Source of the DNA: Paenibacillus senegalensis JC66
GTDB lineage: Bacteria > Bacillota > Bacilli > Paenibacillales > NBRC-103111
NCBI RefSeq assembly: GCF_000285515.1
Contig: NZ_HE610959.1
Coordinates: 10,183-74,182, forward strand
Reading direction: 5' to 3'
Length of the DNA: 64,000 nucleotides
Positions 26,068-34,122 of this stretch are shown here, in pieces. Position numbers and translations under genes: made by a program. Below the pieces are notes generated by a model, which worked only from the letters and a program-made list of their open reading frames with translations, did no database searches and was not told the DNA's origin. Position 1 is the first letter of the stretch. Each line of letters begins with the position of its first letter.

Positions 26068-27843
26068 TTAGAGGAAGTTGTCTTCTGAATCCTTCTCCTG
26101 AGTCAGCTGCTGGATATTAAACAATTGGGCATATTCCCCATTATTCTGCATCAGTTCGGCATGAGTTCCTTTTTCCGATATTTGGCCATTCTTCACTAGT
26201 ACAATTTGATCTGCATGTGTAATGGTAGATAAACGATGAGCAACTATGAGTGTGGTTCTGTCCTCGGCCAGCTTGTCCAGAGACTGCTGAATCAATGCTT
26301 CCGAATGCAGATCCAAGGCTGAAGTCGCTTCATCCAGAATTAAAATTCTCGGGTTCTTGAGGAACACTCTGGCAATCGCTATTCTCTGTTTCTGTCCCCC
26401 GGAAAGCTTAACCCCTCTTTCTCCTATTTCCGTATCGTAGCCATTGGGCAAATCCATGATAAAGTCATGAGCATTTGCCTGCTTCGCAGCCTGGACCACT
26501 TCATCCGGATCAGCCCCGGTTCTTCCCAGCAAAATATTGTCCCGGATCGTACCGCTGAACAAAATATTATCCTGCAGCACCATGCCAATCTGGCTTCGCA
26601 AGCTTTCCATTGTCATATCGCGAATATCGATTCCATCGATCAGCAACTGACCTGAACGAATATCGTAAAAACGGGGCAGCAGGGAAACAAGGGAAGACTT
26701 CCCCCCTCCGCTTGGCCCGACAAGCGCAATCGTTTGTCCGGGTTCAATTGTTAGATGAATGTTTCGGAGAACCATCGGGTCTGCTTCATTATAGGCAAAC
26801 GAAACATTGCGGTATTCGATATGACCCCGAAATGTTCGCGCGATTCGCGCATCCGGACGATTCACGATGTCATAAGATTCATTCATAAATTCCACCACCC
26901 GCTCTACCGATGCATGGGCTTGGGTCAGCACGGTAGAGGAATTGACAATCCGTCCGAGCGGGGAGTATAGACGCTCAAGATACGCAAAGAATGCGACGAG
27001 CGAGCCTACAGATAAATTGCCTTGAATCGCCTGGTAGCCTCCATAACCAATGACAAGCAGCGGAGCAATGTCCGTTAGCGTATTGATAACCGCAAAGGTA
27101 AGGGCATTCCAACGCGTCAAATCCATGGATTTTTCTAGAAAAACCCCGTTCTTGGAAGCGAATCTCCCCTGTTCATACTTCTCTAGAGTAAAGCTGCGAA
27201 TGACTGGAATGCCCTGGAGGCGCTCGTGAAGATAAGCTTGAACCTCTGCCAGGGCTTGAGAGCGATCCTTCGTCAGCTGCTTCAATCGCTTGTACAAAAT
27301 TTTTACACTTAGTCCGTATAAAGGAAATACAGCTACAGCAATTAGAGCCAGCATAGGATCGAGGAAGAACATAATCCCAATAGCAATGGTCAAAGTGACC
27401 AGATCAAGCCAAATATTCATTAGGCCGACCTCAACAATGTTTTTGGTTTGCTCGACATCATTAATAAAGCGGGAAATGACCTCCCCGATTTTGCGATTCT
27501 GGTAAAAACGCAGAGACAGCTTCTGAATATGGTCATACAGCTTGTGCCTGATGTCGTATTGGATTTTGGCAGTAGTCATTTGTGCAAAATATTGGCGGAA
27601 ATATTCTATCGGCGGACGTACCACAACGAACAATATCCCCGCTAACCCCAAAACGCCGAATAATCTCGCTATTTTATCGGAGACCGGCATTTCTGGATTC
27701 GTCAGCAGCATATCAACCACATACTTCATAATTAGCGGCAGCGTTAACGGTATGCCAAATTTGACTATCCCAATCAGCACCGTGATCAAAATGTACGCCT
27801 TATAAGGGCGGATGAATTGAAAATATTGCTTTAAAGCCTGCAT
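26068..27843 (-). CDS. ABC exporter, fused membrane and ATPase domains (BmrA/MsbA type)
   Basis: A 591-residue half-transporter. Residues 1-315 form the six-helix ABC_membrane domain; residues 340-580 form the ATPase with Walker A GPSGGGKSSL, signature LSGGQKQRIAIAR, Walker B ILILDEATSALD and H-loop VAHRLST. It should act as a homodimer exporting lipids or drugs. Start is ATG 27843, with GGAGGGG just upstream; the longer frame (to 27909) is unsupported. It is transcribed alone, with a hairpin terminator at 27936 separating it from the upstream hydrolase gene. Substrate is unknown. Confidence 0.93.
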   Translation of the reverse strand: MQALKQYFQFIRPYKAYILITVLIGIVKFGIPLTLPLIMKYVVDMLLTNPEMPVSDKIARLFGVLGLAGILFVVVRPPIEYFRQYFAQMTTAKIQYDIRHKLYDHIQKLSLRFYQNRKIGEVISRFINDVEQTKNIVEVGLMNIWLDLVTLTIAIGIMFFLDPMLALIAVAVFPLYGLSVKILYKRLKQLTKDRSQALAEVQAYLHERLQGIPVIRSFTLEKYEQGRFASKNGVFLEKSMDLTRWNALTFAVINTLTDIAPLLVIGYGGYQAIQGNLSVGSLVAFFAYLERLYSPLGRIVNSSTVLTQAHASVERVVEFMNESYDIVNRPDARIARTFRGHIEYRNVSFAYNEADPMVLRNIHLTIEPGQTIALVGPSGGGKSSLVSLLPRFYDIRSGQLLIDGIDIRDMTMESLRSQIGMVLQDNILFSGTIRDNILLGRTGADPDEVVQAAKQANAHDFIMDLPNGYDTEIGERGVKLSGGQKQRIAIARVFLKNPRILILDEATSALDLHSEALIQQSLDKLAEDRTTLIVAHRLSTITHADQIVLVKNGQISEKGTHAELMQNNGEYAQLFNIQQLTQEKDSEDNFL

Positions 27844-27935
27844 AGCTGTCCCCTCCAAGCGTACAATTAACCTAGATGTTTGCGCTGAGCAATCTTTATT
27901 ATAATGCAAAGGGGCTATTTCATAAAACGGATTGT

Positions 27936-27980
27936 AAAAAGCGAAGCTTCCAACGAATACGTGGGCAGCTTCGCTTTTTC
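27936..27980 (-). terminator. Strong terminator between hydrolase and ABC exporter genes
   Basis: AAAAAGCGAAGCT and AGCTTCGCTTTTT are perfect 13-base arms. The run of T on the minus side follows the stem. It ends the alpha/beta hydrolase transcript (stop at 28100) before the exporter promoter. Confidence 0.85.
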
Positions 27981-28099
27981 ACGTTTTTTCATTTTTAGTC
28001 CCCTTCAGCTTCAATGTTCAATAGACTATAGGCTGTTCAACGTGCAATATCCGTTTTTCAGTTATTTCAACATCATATCCTTTATCAGCCGGTAATATC

Positions 28100-28915
28100 C
28101 TAGCCTTTGGCGTGTCCCCATCGGAAATTGCGAATCGATTGATTGTTTGGATTAGGATAGGAGAGCCTAATCGGATGCGAGGCAATAAAATCGAGAATCG
28201 TATCATTGACCAGCACTGGATTTTCTCTCAGCATATGCGGCCGATGGCTGCAGCCGGGCACAATCAGCGCCTCAGATCCGCGTACCAAAGTGCATAATCG
28301 CTTCAGCTTCTCCTCTCCGACAAACGGATCATGCTCGCCGGAAATAAAAAGAGCCGGGCAGCTTATGCCGCTGAGCTGATCTTCGGTCAACTGAGGATAC
28401 ATCCGTTCATTTTTCGCATTCTGCCGCATAAATTCAAAGCAATTGCCTTGATGGGCTTCGTGATGCCTCTCCGTCATTTGCTGGATAAGCTCCCTTGCGC
28501 CCAATTCGAATAGCCATTCACCTTCTGCTGGCTCCTTGACCGGATCACTGAAGCCGCTCGTGCCAATCGTGGTTAAGCTGGCCACCTTAATAGGAAAATC
28601 GACAGCCAAATACAAGCCGACATGCGCACCTAAACCGTAGCCGATAAAATGAGCTTGGGACAAACGAAACTGCTCCATAAAAGCACTAATGTCTTCAGCC
28701 AGCTGCGGGGTATTCCATTCCAAGCTGGTGCAGCGGGTTCTTCCATGTCCCCGCAGATCTGGGAAATAACAAGTATACCTCGTCTGAAAGTCAAGAATCT
28801 GACTGGCAAAAGTTAGTATTCCCCGGGAGTAATTCCCATGCAAAAAAATAATCGGCTCTCCATTTCCCAACTGTTCATAATACATCTGCAAATCATTCAC
28901 CAGGATATTCGGCAA
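28100..28915 (-). CDS. Alpha/beta-hydrolase fold protein lacking the nucleophilic serine
   Basis: A 271-residue protein with the alpha/beta-hydrolase layout: oxyanion strand IIFLHGNYSRG, LPDLRGHGRTR, the nucleophile elbow, the acid in ISGEHDPFVG and the His in VPGCSHRPHML. The elbow reads GYGLGAH, so the expected Ser (GxSxG) is Gly; the codon is GGT. Acid and His are kept. It is therefore either an inactive binding protein or uses another mechanism. I prefer the TTG at 28915, 8 bases after GGGAGG; a TTG at 28921 is too close. It stands alone between terminators. Confidence 0.85.
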   Translation of the reverse strand: MPNILVNDLQMYYEQLGNGEPIIFLHGNYSRGILTFASQILDFQTRYTCYFPDLRGHGRTRCTSLEWNTPQLAEDISAFMEQFRLSQAHFIGYGLGAHVGLYLAVDFPIKVASLTTIGTSGFSDPVKEPAEGEWLFELGARELIQQMTERHHEAHQGNCFEFMRQNAKNERMYPQLTEDQLSGISCPALFISGEHDPFVGEEKLKRLCTLVRGSEALIVPGCSHRPHMLRENPVLVNDTILDFIASHPIRLSYPNPNNQSIRNFRWGHAKG

Positions 28916-29180
28916 GTTCAATCCCTCCCAGGTTTTATGAATCCGTTCTCATGATGTATTGAACTCAATCAGGCATTCAGGTGGCTACACGTTTATTTTA
29001 CCTGCTTGTGCATTGCTTAGGCCGGCTTGCTGTGCACCTCTTCCCTCCTGTTTACCGCGCCTTCTAAAGAAGCATTAACTATAGTTGATTAATTCGCCAA
29101 ATAAGCTGGAAAACCTGCCGGAACAAGACAAATAGGAATTAGGTTGCATCTTTCCCTACCCTATTCCGTTGCAACGGTTA

Positions 29181-29486
29181 CTATACCAACGTCCGGTTTT
29201 CTGGGATAGGCACTTCGCGAGGGCCAAATCTTTTCTCATTTCTTATACGGGCCCGTTCCTTCTCAACCTCACGGTTTTTCGGCTCCGCATGAGTAACTAA
29301 TTCCTTGAGCAAAGTACCGGCTGCTGCCGCAACCTCCTCCACTGCCTTATGAAATACTTCTTCATTTGCTTTCGAAGGTGCGGTAAATCCTGAGATTTTG
29401 CGAACAAACTGAAGCGCTGCCGCTTGAATCTCCTCCTCGCTGGCAGGCGGTTCAAAATTAAAAAGCGGTTTAATATTTCGGCACAT
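29181..29486 (-). CDS. DUF2277 family protein
   Basis: A 101-residue protein matching the DUF2277 family: MCRNIKPLFNFEPPASEEE at the start, AALQFVRKISGF, then PSKANEEVF and a long helix. The C-terminal 30 residues are basic and Glu-rich. The function of the family is unknown. Start is ATG 29486, preceded by AAAGGGTGA and giving the conserved MCRNI N-terminus. Single gene. The region 28922-29180 upstream of the hydrolase has no recognisable gene. Confidence 0.88.
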   Translation of the reverse strand: MCRNIKPLFNFEPPASEEEIQAAALQFVRKISGFTAPSKANEEVFHKAVEEVAAAAGTLLKELVTHAEPKNREVEKERARIRNEKRFGPREVPIPENRTLV

Positions 29487-29653
29487 GAATCTCACCCTTT
29501 CCGGAAATGGCTTAACTGTTTTTACTCCTGTTGTTGTCAGTCTATCATAACCTGTATGAAGATTCTAACATGAGAATTATGCAAAGCGCTCATATACGAT
29601 GAGACAGCTTTCTGGTAAGATGGTTGAATAAGTTGGCTTACAGCTGAGCCTGT

Positions 29654-30913
29654 ATGAAGAAGAAGGTGCTTACAATAGGAAGTTCAGTGAAGGCAGGGCC
29701 CCACCGCAATATCATCATTATCGCCCTAGTCACAGCATGTGCTTTGCTGGGAGATTCCATGCTTTATATTGCTCTCCCCATCTATTGGCGGGAGGCGGGC
29801 TTGGACGGAATCTGGCAGGTTGGAATCTTACTGGCTATTAATCGTTTTGTGCGCTTACCCCTTAATCCTTTGGTCGGGTGGCTGTATAATAAAATCCCGC
29901 TTAAGACTGGTTTATTGTTCGCGATCATCCTCAGTGTCATTACGACTACCGGCTACGGCTGGGCGAGCAGCTTTGCGGCATGGCTAGTGCTCCGTTGTTT
30001 ATGGGGGCTGGCATGGTCTTTTTTAAGGATAGGAGGGCTGTCTGCAGTAGTCGTGTACGGAGACCGGAAAAAACGCGGTGAAGAAATGGGCGTATACAAC
30101 GGATTATATCGATTAGGCAGCCTGGTCGGAATGCTTGTCGGCGGCGGGTTAACACCCGTTTTCGGACTCTCCTGGGTAAGCTTTGCCTTCGGGCTGCTGT
30201 CATCTGCCGGCGCTATTCTACTGGCTGCATTCTTCAAACGGAAAGAGCCGGCCCGCCCGCCCAAGGCTGAACGCAAGAAAGGATTCCCTGGATTGGATCT
30301 GTTAAGAAGTCATGCCCAGGTGATGACCAGCGGATTTTTCATCACGTTCTTAATTCAAGGTGTATTCACCGCAACCTTATCTTCTATTATTGTTTACCAT
30401 TACGGAGAATCGGTTCAGCTATGGGGTGTTGTCATCACGGCCGCTGCTTTATCCGGAGGGCTGCAGGGATTGCGCTGGATGTGGGAGCCTTTTTTAGCCA
30501 AACAAATTGGCTTGTGGTCCGATGGGCCGAAGGGCAGGCTTCCGCTGTACATCGGCTCCTTAATCATTGGCGCCGTCAGCTTTTTGCTCCTGCCCTTCCC
30601 GTTTCCGCCATACGTTTGGATTGTTATAAGTTTAATCGCTCTTTTGGCTTCTACGGCTTTAACGACTTTACTGGACGCTATTGCAGCGGACCGTGCACGC
30701 AATGAGGAAACGGTCAAATTTTTCACCTATTATACCGTTGTCCAAGATTTAGGTGCCGCCTGCGGGCCATTGGCCGGATTTTTCCTGCTCACCTATACTT
30801 TCGGTTATGAACTGTTATTTAGTGGTTGTGCAGCCATTCTCTTACTGCTCACTCTAACTTGGCTTAGCACTTATCGAAAGCGTCCATCAGCAGGTAAAAG
30901 CACCAGCCTGTAG
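29654..30913 (+). CDS. MFS transporter
   Basis: A 419-residue major facilitator protein with about 12 hydrophobic segments and a central loop near residues 195-215 (FKRKEPARPPKAERKK). The loop after helix 2 has the charged pattern NPLVGWLYNKIP, a form of motif A. It is likely a proton-driven exporter of small molecules. The ATG at 29654 lacks a clear ribosome binding site; a GTG at about 29687 follows AGGAAG and may be the true start. The last codons form one arm of its terminator. Substrate unknown. Confidence 0.85.
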   Translation: MKKKVLTIGSSVKAGPHRNIIIIALVTACALLGDSMLYIALPIYWREAGLDGIWQVGILLAINRFVRLPLNPLVGWLYNKIPLKTGLLFAIILSVITTTGYGWASSFAAWLVLRCLWGLAWSFLRIGGLSAVVVYGDRKKRGEEMGVYNGLYRLGSLVGMLVGGGLTPVFGLSWVSFAFGLLSSAGAILLAAFFKRKEPARPPKAERKKGFPGLDLLRSHAQVMTSGFFITFLIQGVFTATLSSIIVYHYGESVQLWGVVITAAALSGGLQGLRWMWEPFLAKQIGLWSDGPKGRLPLYIGSLIIGAVSFLLLPFPFPPYVWIVISLIALLASTALTTLLDAIAADRARNEETVKFFTYYTVVQDLGAACGPLAGFFLLTYTFGYELLFSGCAAILLLLTLTWLSTYRKRPSAGKSTSL

Positions 30914-30940
30914 AGAAAACTTCTACGGACTGGTGCTTTT
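30897..30940 (+). terminator. Terminator overlapping the end of the MFS gene
   Basis: AAAAGCACCAG (30897-30907) lies inside the last codons of the MFS gene and pairs with CTGGTGCTTTT (30930-30940). The T-run is included in the second arm. Confidence 0.85.
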
Positions 30941-30993
30941 GTGTGCCTATCCATACAACGGCGCATGTACACGCAGGTACTGTTTTACTTAGC

Positions 30994-31998
30994 TTAGCGG
31001 GCTTTATACCATCTTATCGCTTCCGTCACGATATCTATGATGAGAAAGATAAAAATGATAATAATGAAATACCTGGTCCACTGATTCCAGAGCTGTTCAA
31101 CAGCAGCAAAACCGCCGGAGCCGGGTGCCACTAATCCGGAAGCCGCGAGCTGCTCCATAAACAACGGATTCCAAATAGACCCGTCTATAAAAACGATCGC
31201 CAGGACGCCAGCGCTCAGCGAACGCAAGATGATATTCCAGATTAGTAATTTTCCTGTCCGTTTGCGCGCAAACAGCTTTAAGCCTTCATTTAGCAGCCCA
31301 AACACAGCTGCAAGTGCAATGAGCGGCAGGTACCGGTTAAAAACACCCGCGTCCAAAAACGGGATGATATTTCGCACACCGTCTCTAAATGTATAAACTC
31401 CCACCAACTCTACTGAGTAAAAGCATACTACAAGCAGCAGCGCAATGAACACCATTCCTGCTATCGGCTCACTTAGCTTGATATGCTTGGTCGCATCCGG
31501 AATATCCGGCAAGTCCCGCGGGTGCCACTCCTGGCTTTTGTCCTCAATCTCGTCATCTGCGGGACGATAGTAATCAATCAGAGCAAATACCAGTGTCACC
31601 CAGCCCAAAGCCTGGACATTAACCGTAATTAGAGAAACAATCCATTTTACAAAATGATCCAGGATGGAGAAAGGCTCCACAATAGTCTCTACTGCGAAAA
31701 TAACGGACAAACCAATGGAAACAGAAGCAAGAACCACCTTCGCCGTCGACCAGTAAGAATCAAACATGAGGGGACTGATCAAATATCTTTTCTTGCCCTT
31801 ATAACGGTCAGCCATTTCATTAGGCGGGCCGAGCTCCAACAGGACATCATCAACATCCTCCGGACCAGGTGGTTCACTCCCGCATCGTTCATCAAGCATA
31901 TCTTCAATAAGGCCTCTTAGCTCTTTACGAATGTCTTCCCTCTGCTTCTGGGGCAGACGTATAGTTACTGCATAAATGTACTTGTCAATCGCTTCCAT
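30994..31998 (-). CDS. HAAS-domain membrane protein paired with PadR
   Basis: A 334-residue protein. Residues 1-70 form a HAAS-type helical domain (MEAIDKYIYAVTIRLPQ, KELRGLIEDML, ELGPPNEMADRYKGKKR), which is known from membrane proteins encoded next to PadR regulators. At least five hydrophobic helices follow, from about 90 to 330. It probably responds to membrane or envelope state, together with PadR. Its start overlaps the PadR gene end by about 14 bases; ATG 31998 is chosen, with GGGGG 8 bases upstream, though ATG 32013 is possible. No transporter is attached. Confidence 0.85.
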   Translation of the reverse strand: MEAIDKYIYAVTIRLPQKQREDIRKELRGLIEDMLDERCGSEPPGPEDVDDVLLELGPPNEMADRYKGKKRYLISPLMFDSYWSTAKVVLASVSIGLSVIFAVETIVEPFSILDHFVKWIVSLITVNVQALGWVTLVFALIDYYRPADDEIEDKSQEWHPRDLPDIPDATKHIKLSEPIAGMVFIALLLVVCFYSVELVGVYTFRDGVRNIIPFLDAGVFNRYLPLIALAAVFGLLNEGLKLFARKRTGKLLIWNIILRSLSAGVLAIVFIDGSIWNPLFMEQLAASGLVAPGSGGFAAVEQLWNQWTRYFIIIIFIFLIIDIVTEAIRWYKAR

Positions 31999-32344
31999 CC
32001 TTATGACCCCCATCCTTTAACAAGTGTTCCATACTAGCTACAAGCTTCTTCCACTCCGCGCATAATCCACTGTAGACCTCTCGTCCGAAAGGGCTGAGCA
32101 TGTAATATTTGCGGGGGCGTGCATCATTAGTATCCCAGCTGCTTTCTAGCAATTGCTGTTTCTCCAAGCGGCGCAAAAGCGGGTATAGAGTTCCCGGTTC
32201 AATTAAGATCCCCTTCTGCTCCAACTCAGCTACTAAAGAATATCCATATTGCGGCTCGCCCAATTGGCTGAGTACGCTGATGACAATGGTGCCCCTTCTT
32301 AATTCACTCAGTAATCCTAGGATGGTTTCATTTACATCAGGCAT
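31985..32344 (-). CDS. PadR-family transcriptional regulator
   Basis: A 119-residue winged-helix regulator. The PadR pattern is clear: LRRGTIVISVLSQLGEPQYG, the wing region GILIEPGTLYPLLRRLEKQ, DARPRKYYMLSPFGREV and a C-terminal dimerisation helix. Start is ATG 32344 with AAGGAGG 9-10 bases before. It forms a two-gene unit with the HAAS membrane protein. Its promoter carries a dyad between -35 and -10, suggesting self-repression. Confidence 0.92.
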   Translation of the reverse strand: MPDVNETILGLLSELRRGTIVISVLSQLGEPQYGYSLVAELEQKGILIEPGTLYPLLRRLEKQQLLESSWDTNDARPRKYYMLSPFGREVYSGLCAEWKKLVASMEHLLKDGGHKDGSD

Positions 32345-32410
32345 GGAGCTGACCCCTCCTTTCGCTAATGTGGATTTGATTAATATCCATTCAGCATTAT
32401 TGTTGAATTT

Positions 32411-32440
32411 ATTATAGTGTATGTCACACACTATTGTAAA
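32411..32440 (-). promoter_or_regulatory. padR promoter with embedded dyad
   Basis: On the minus strand TTTACA (-35, 32435-32440) and TATAAT (-10, 32411-32416) are 18 bases apart. ATAGTGT and ACACTAT (32414-32434) form an inverted repeat across the spacer and -10 box, a likely PadR binding site. Confidence 0.7.
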
Positions 32441-32497
32441 GTGATTAATATGAATAATTTTAAATTATTTATCGTTCCTTGGTTGCTCATTCACAGC

Positions 32498-32546
32498 AAA
32501 CCCGCCCGATAAAGCAGCCAGATTAGGCTGCTTACCGGGCGGGTTT
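32498..32546 (-). terminator. Terminator at the end of catabolic operon B
   Basis: AAACCCGCCCG (32498-32508) pairs with CGGGCGGGTTT (32536-32546), with an inner GCAGCC/GGCTGC stem. It lies 74 bases after the aldehyde dehydrogenase stop. Confidence 0.8.
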
Positions 32547-32619
32547 GTAGTTACCTTGCATTCTGGAAAGGCATTTTCGCATTATTCGATTTCCGCTACG
32601 TTCCATAGCGGAATCCACT

Positions 32620-34083
32620 TTATCCGCAAATTGTGACGGTTTTGCTTGTGGTATAAAATTCGATAGCCGCGGTTCCCTGCTCTTTGGAATACGAACTCGA
32701 AGCTTTCATACCGCCAAAAGGAGCCTGCAGCTCAACACCTGCGCTTTCTCCATTAATTCGGATCATTCCGGCCTCCATGTCCTGTATAAACTGCATGGCC
32801 TCCTGAATATCCTCTGTAAATATTGAAGCACTGAGCCCGAATCGGACATCATTGGCTAATTGAAGTGCTTCTTCCAGCGAATCCACGACCATCAGGGCCA
32901 ATACAGGGCCAAATATTTCCTCCTGTGCTAATGTCATCTCGGTTGTGACATTTGCAAATACGGTAGGCTCAATAAAAAAGCCTTGTTCATAGTCAGCTCC
33001 CTCCGGCCGCTTGCCGCCGCACAGCAATTCGGCTCCCTCCGACAGGCCTTGGCGGATATAGCTCATCACTTTATCCCATTGCGACTGGCTTACGAGAGGC
33101 CCCATCCAGGCAGCCTCATTTAATCCGTCACCTACTGTAATTTGCTTTACTTCCTCAAGGAGCTTCTCCTTGAAATCGTCATATACGCTTCTAAAAACGA
33201 TGGCTCTGCTGGTTGCCGTACACTTTTGCCCCGCTGACTTCATTGCGCCCGAGATCGTCATCCTTACAGATTTGTCCAGGTCCGCTTTATCGGTAACAAT
33301 TACCGGATTCTTGCCTCCCATTTCGAGCTGGACCTTTTTTCCCGTCCGTGCCGCTTCAATCGCAATCTGCCTGCCTGCGGCATTGGAACCCGTGAACGAA
33401 ACCGCCTGGACCCGCGGATGCGAAACCATAGCCTCCCCTGTCTTTTTACCGCCATGCACCAGGTTGACGACCCCTGGAGGAAAGCCAGCTTCCGCAAGGA
33501 GCCCGGTCAGCTTCACCGCCGTAATGCTCGCTTCAGGTGAAGGCTTCCAAATCACTGTATTCCCGTATACGAGAGCTGGCGCCAATTTCCACAACGGGAT
33601 AGCCACAGGGAAATTCCATGGTGTTATTAAAGCCGCAACGCCCATTGGCACCCTTGTGGTAAACAGAAGATGGTCGCGGTTTGCCGAAGGAATGACATCC
33701 CCCGTCTTTCTCATCCCCTCGCCAGCATAATAACGAAGGATGTCTGCGCCTCTGGCTACTTCCTGTGTCATTTCCATAAGTGTCTTGCCCATCTCTCTAG
33801 TGGCAAGTCTGGCCAGCTCACGCTTATGCTTCTCCACTAAATCTGCTGCCCTGTACAACAAGTTTCCGCGTTCTGCCCCCGCCAGCCTGCGCCACGCATT
33901 CAGTGCTAGATTCGCAGCGGTTACCGCAAGCTCCACATCCTCCGCGGTTGAATCCGGAACTTCACCTATCCGCTCTGACTGATTGGCAGGGTTCGTCCTT
34001 TGAATCCATGCCTGCCCGACAGAGGGGGCCCACTCCCCATTAATAAAATTGCGATACCTTTCCCACGAAATTGATGATGCCAT
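32620..34083 (-). CDS. Aldehyde dehydrogenase (alpha-ketoglutarate semialdehyde DH-like)
   Basis: A 487-residue NAD(P)-dependent ALDH. Visible are TPWNFPVAIP, the nucleotide-binding FTGSNAAGR, the general base in QLEMGGKNPVIV, the catalytic Cys in SAGQKCTATSR, and EEIFGPVLALM. The GQKCTATSR version of the active-site motif is typical of 2,5-dioxovalerate (alpha-ketoglutarate semialdehyde) dehydrogenases, the last step of oxidative pentose/hexarate routes that feed 2-oxoglutarate. The start is ATG 34083, with GGGAG just before. It is the last gene of operon B. This role would fit the IlvD/Edd dehydratase of operon A, but a keto-deoxy-acid dehydratase joining them was not found. Confidence 0.9.
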   Translation of the reverse strand: MASSISWERYRNFINGEWAPSVGQAWIQRTNPANQSERIGEVPDSTAEDVELAVTAANLALNAWRRLAGAERGNLLYRAADLVEKHKRELARLATREMGKTLMEMTQEVARGADILRYYAGEGMRKTGDVIPSANRDHLLFTTRVPMGVAALITPWNFPVAIPLWKLAPALVYGNTVIWKPSPEASITAVKLTGLLAEAGFPPGVVNLVHGGKKTGEAMVSHPRVQAVSFTGSNAAGRQIAIEAARTGKKVQLEMGGKNPVIVTDKADLDKSVRMTISGAMKSAGQKCTATSRAIVFRSVYDDFKEKLLEEVKQITVGDGLNEAAWMGPLVSQSQWDKVMSYIRQGLSEGAELLCGGKRPEGADYEQGFFIEPTVFANVTTEMTLAQEEIFGPVLALMVVDSLEEALQLANDVRFGLSASIFTEDIQEAMQFIQDMEAGMIRINGESAGVELQAPFGGMKASSSYSKEQGTAAIEFYTTSKTVTICG

Positions 34084-34122
34084 TCTCTCCCACCTGCTTT
34101 CTATTCCTTCAGCATGCTGCTC

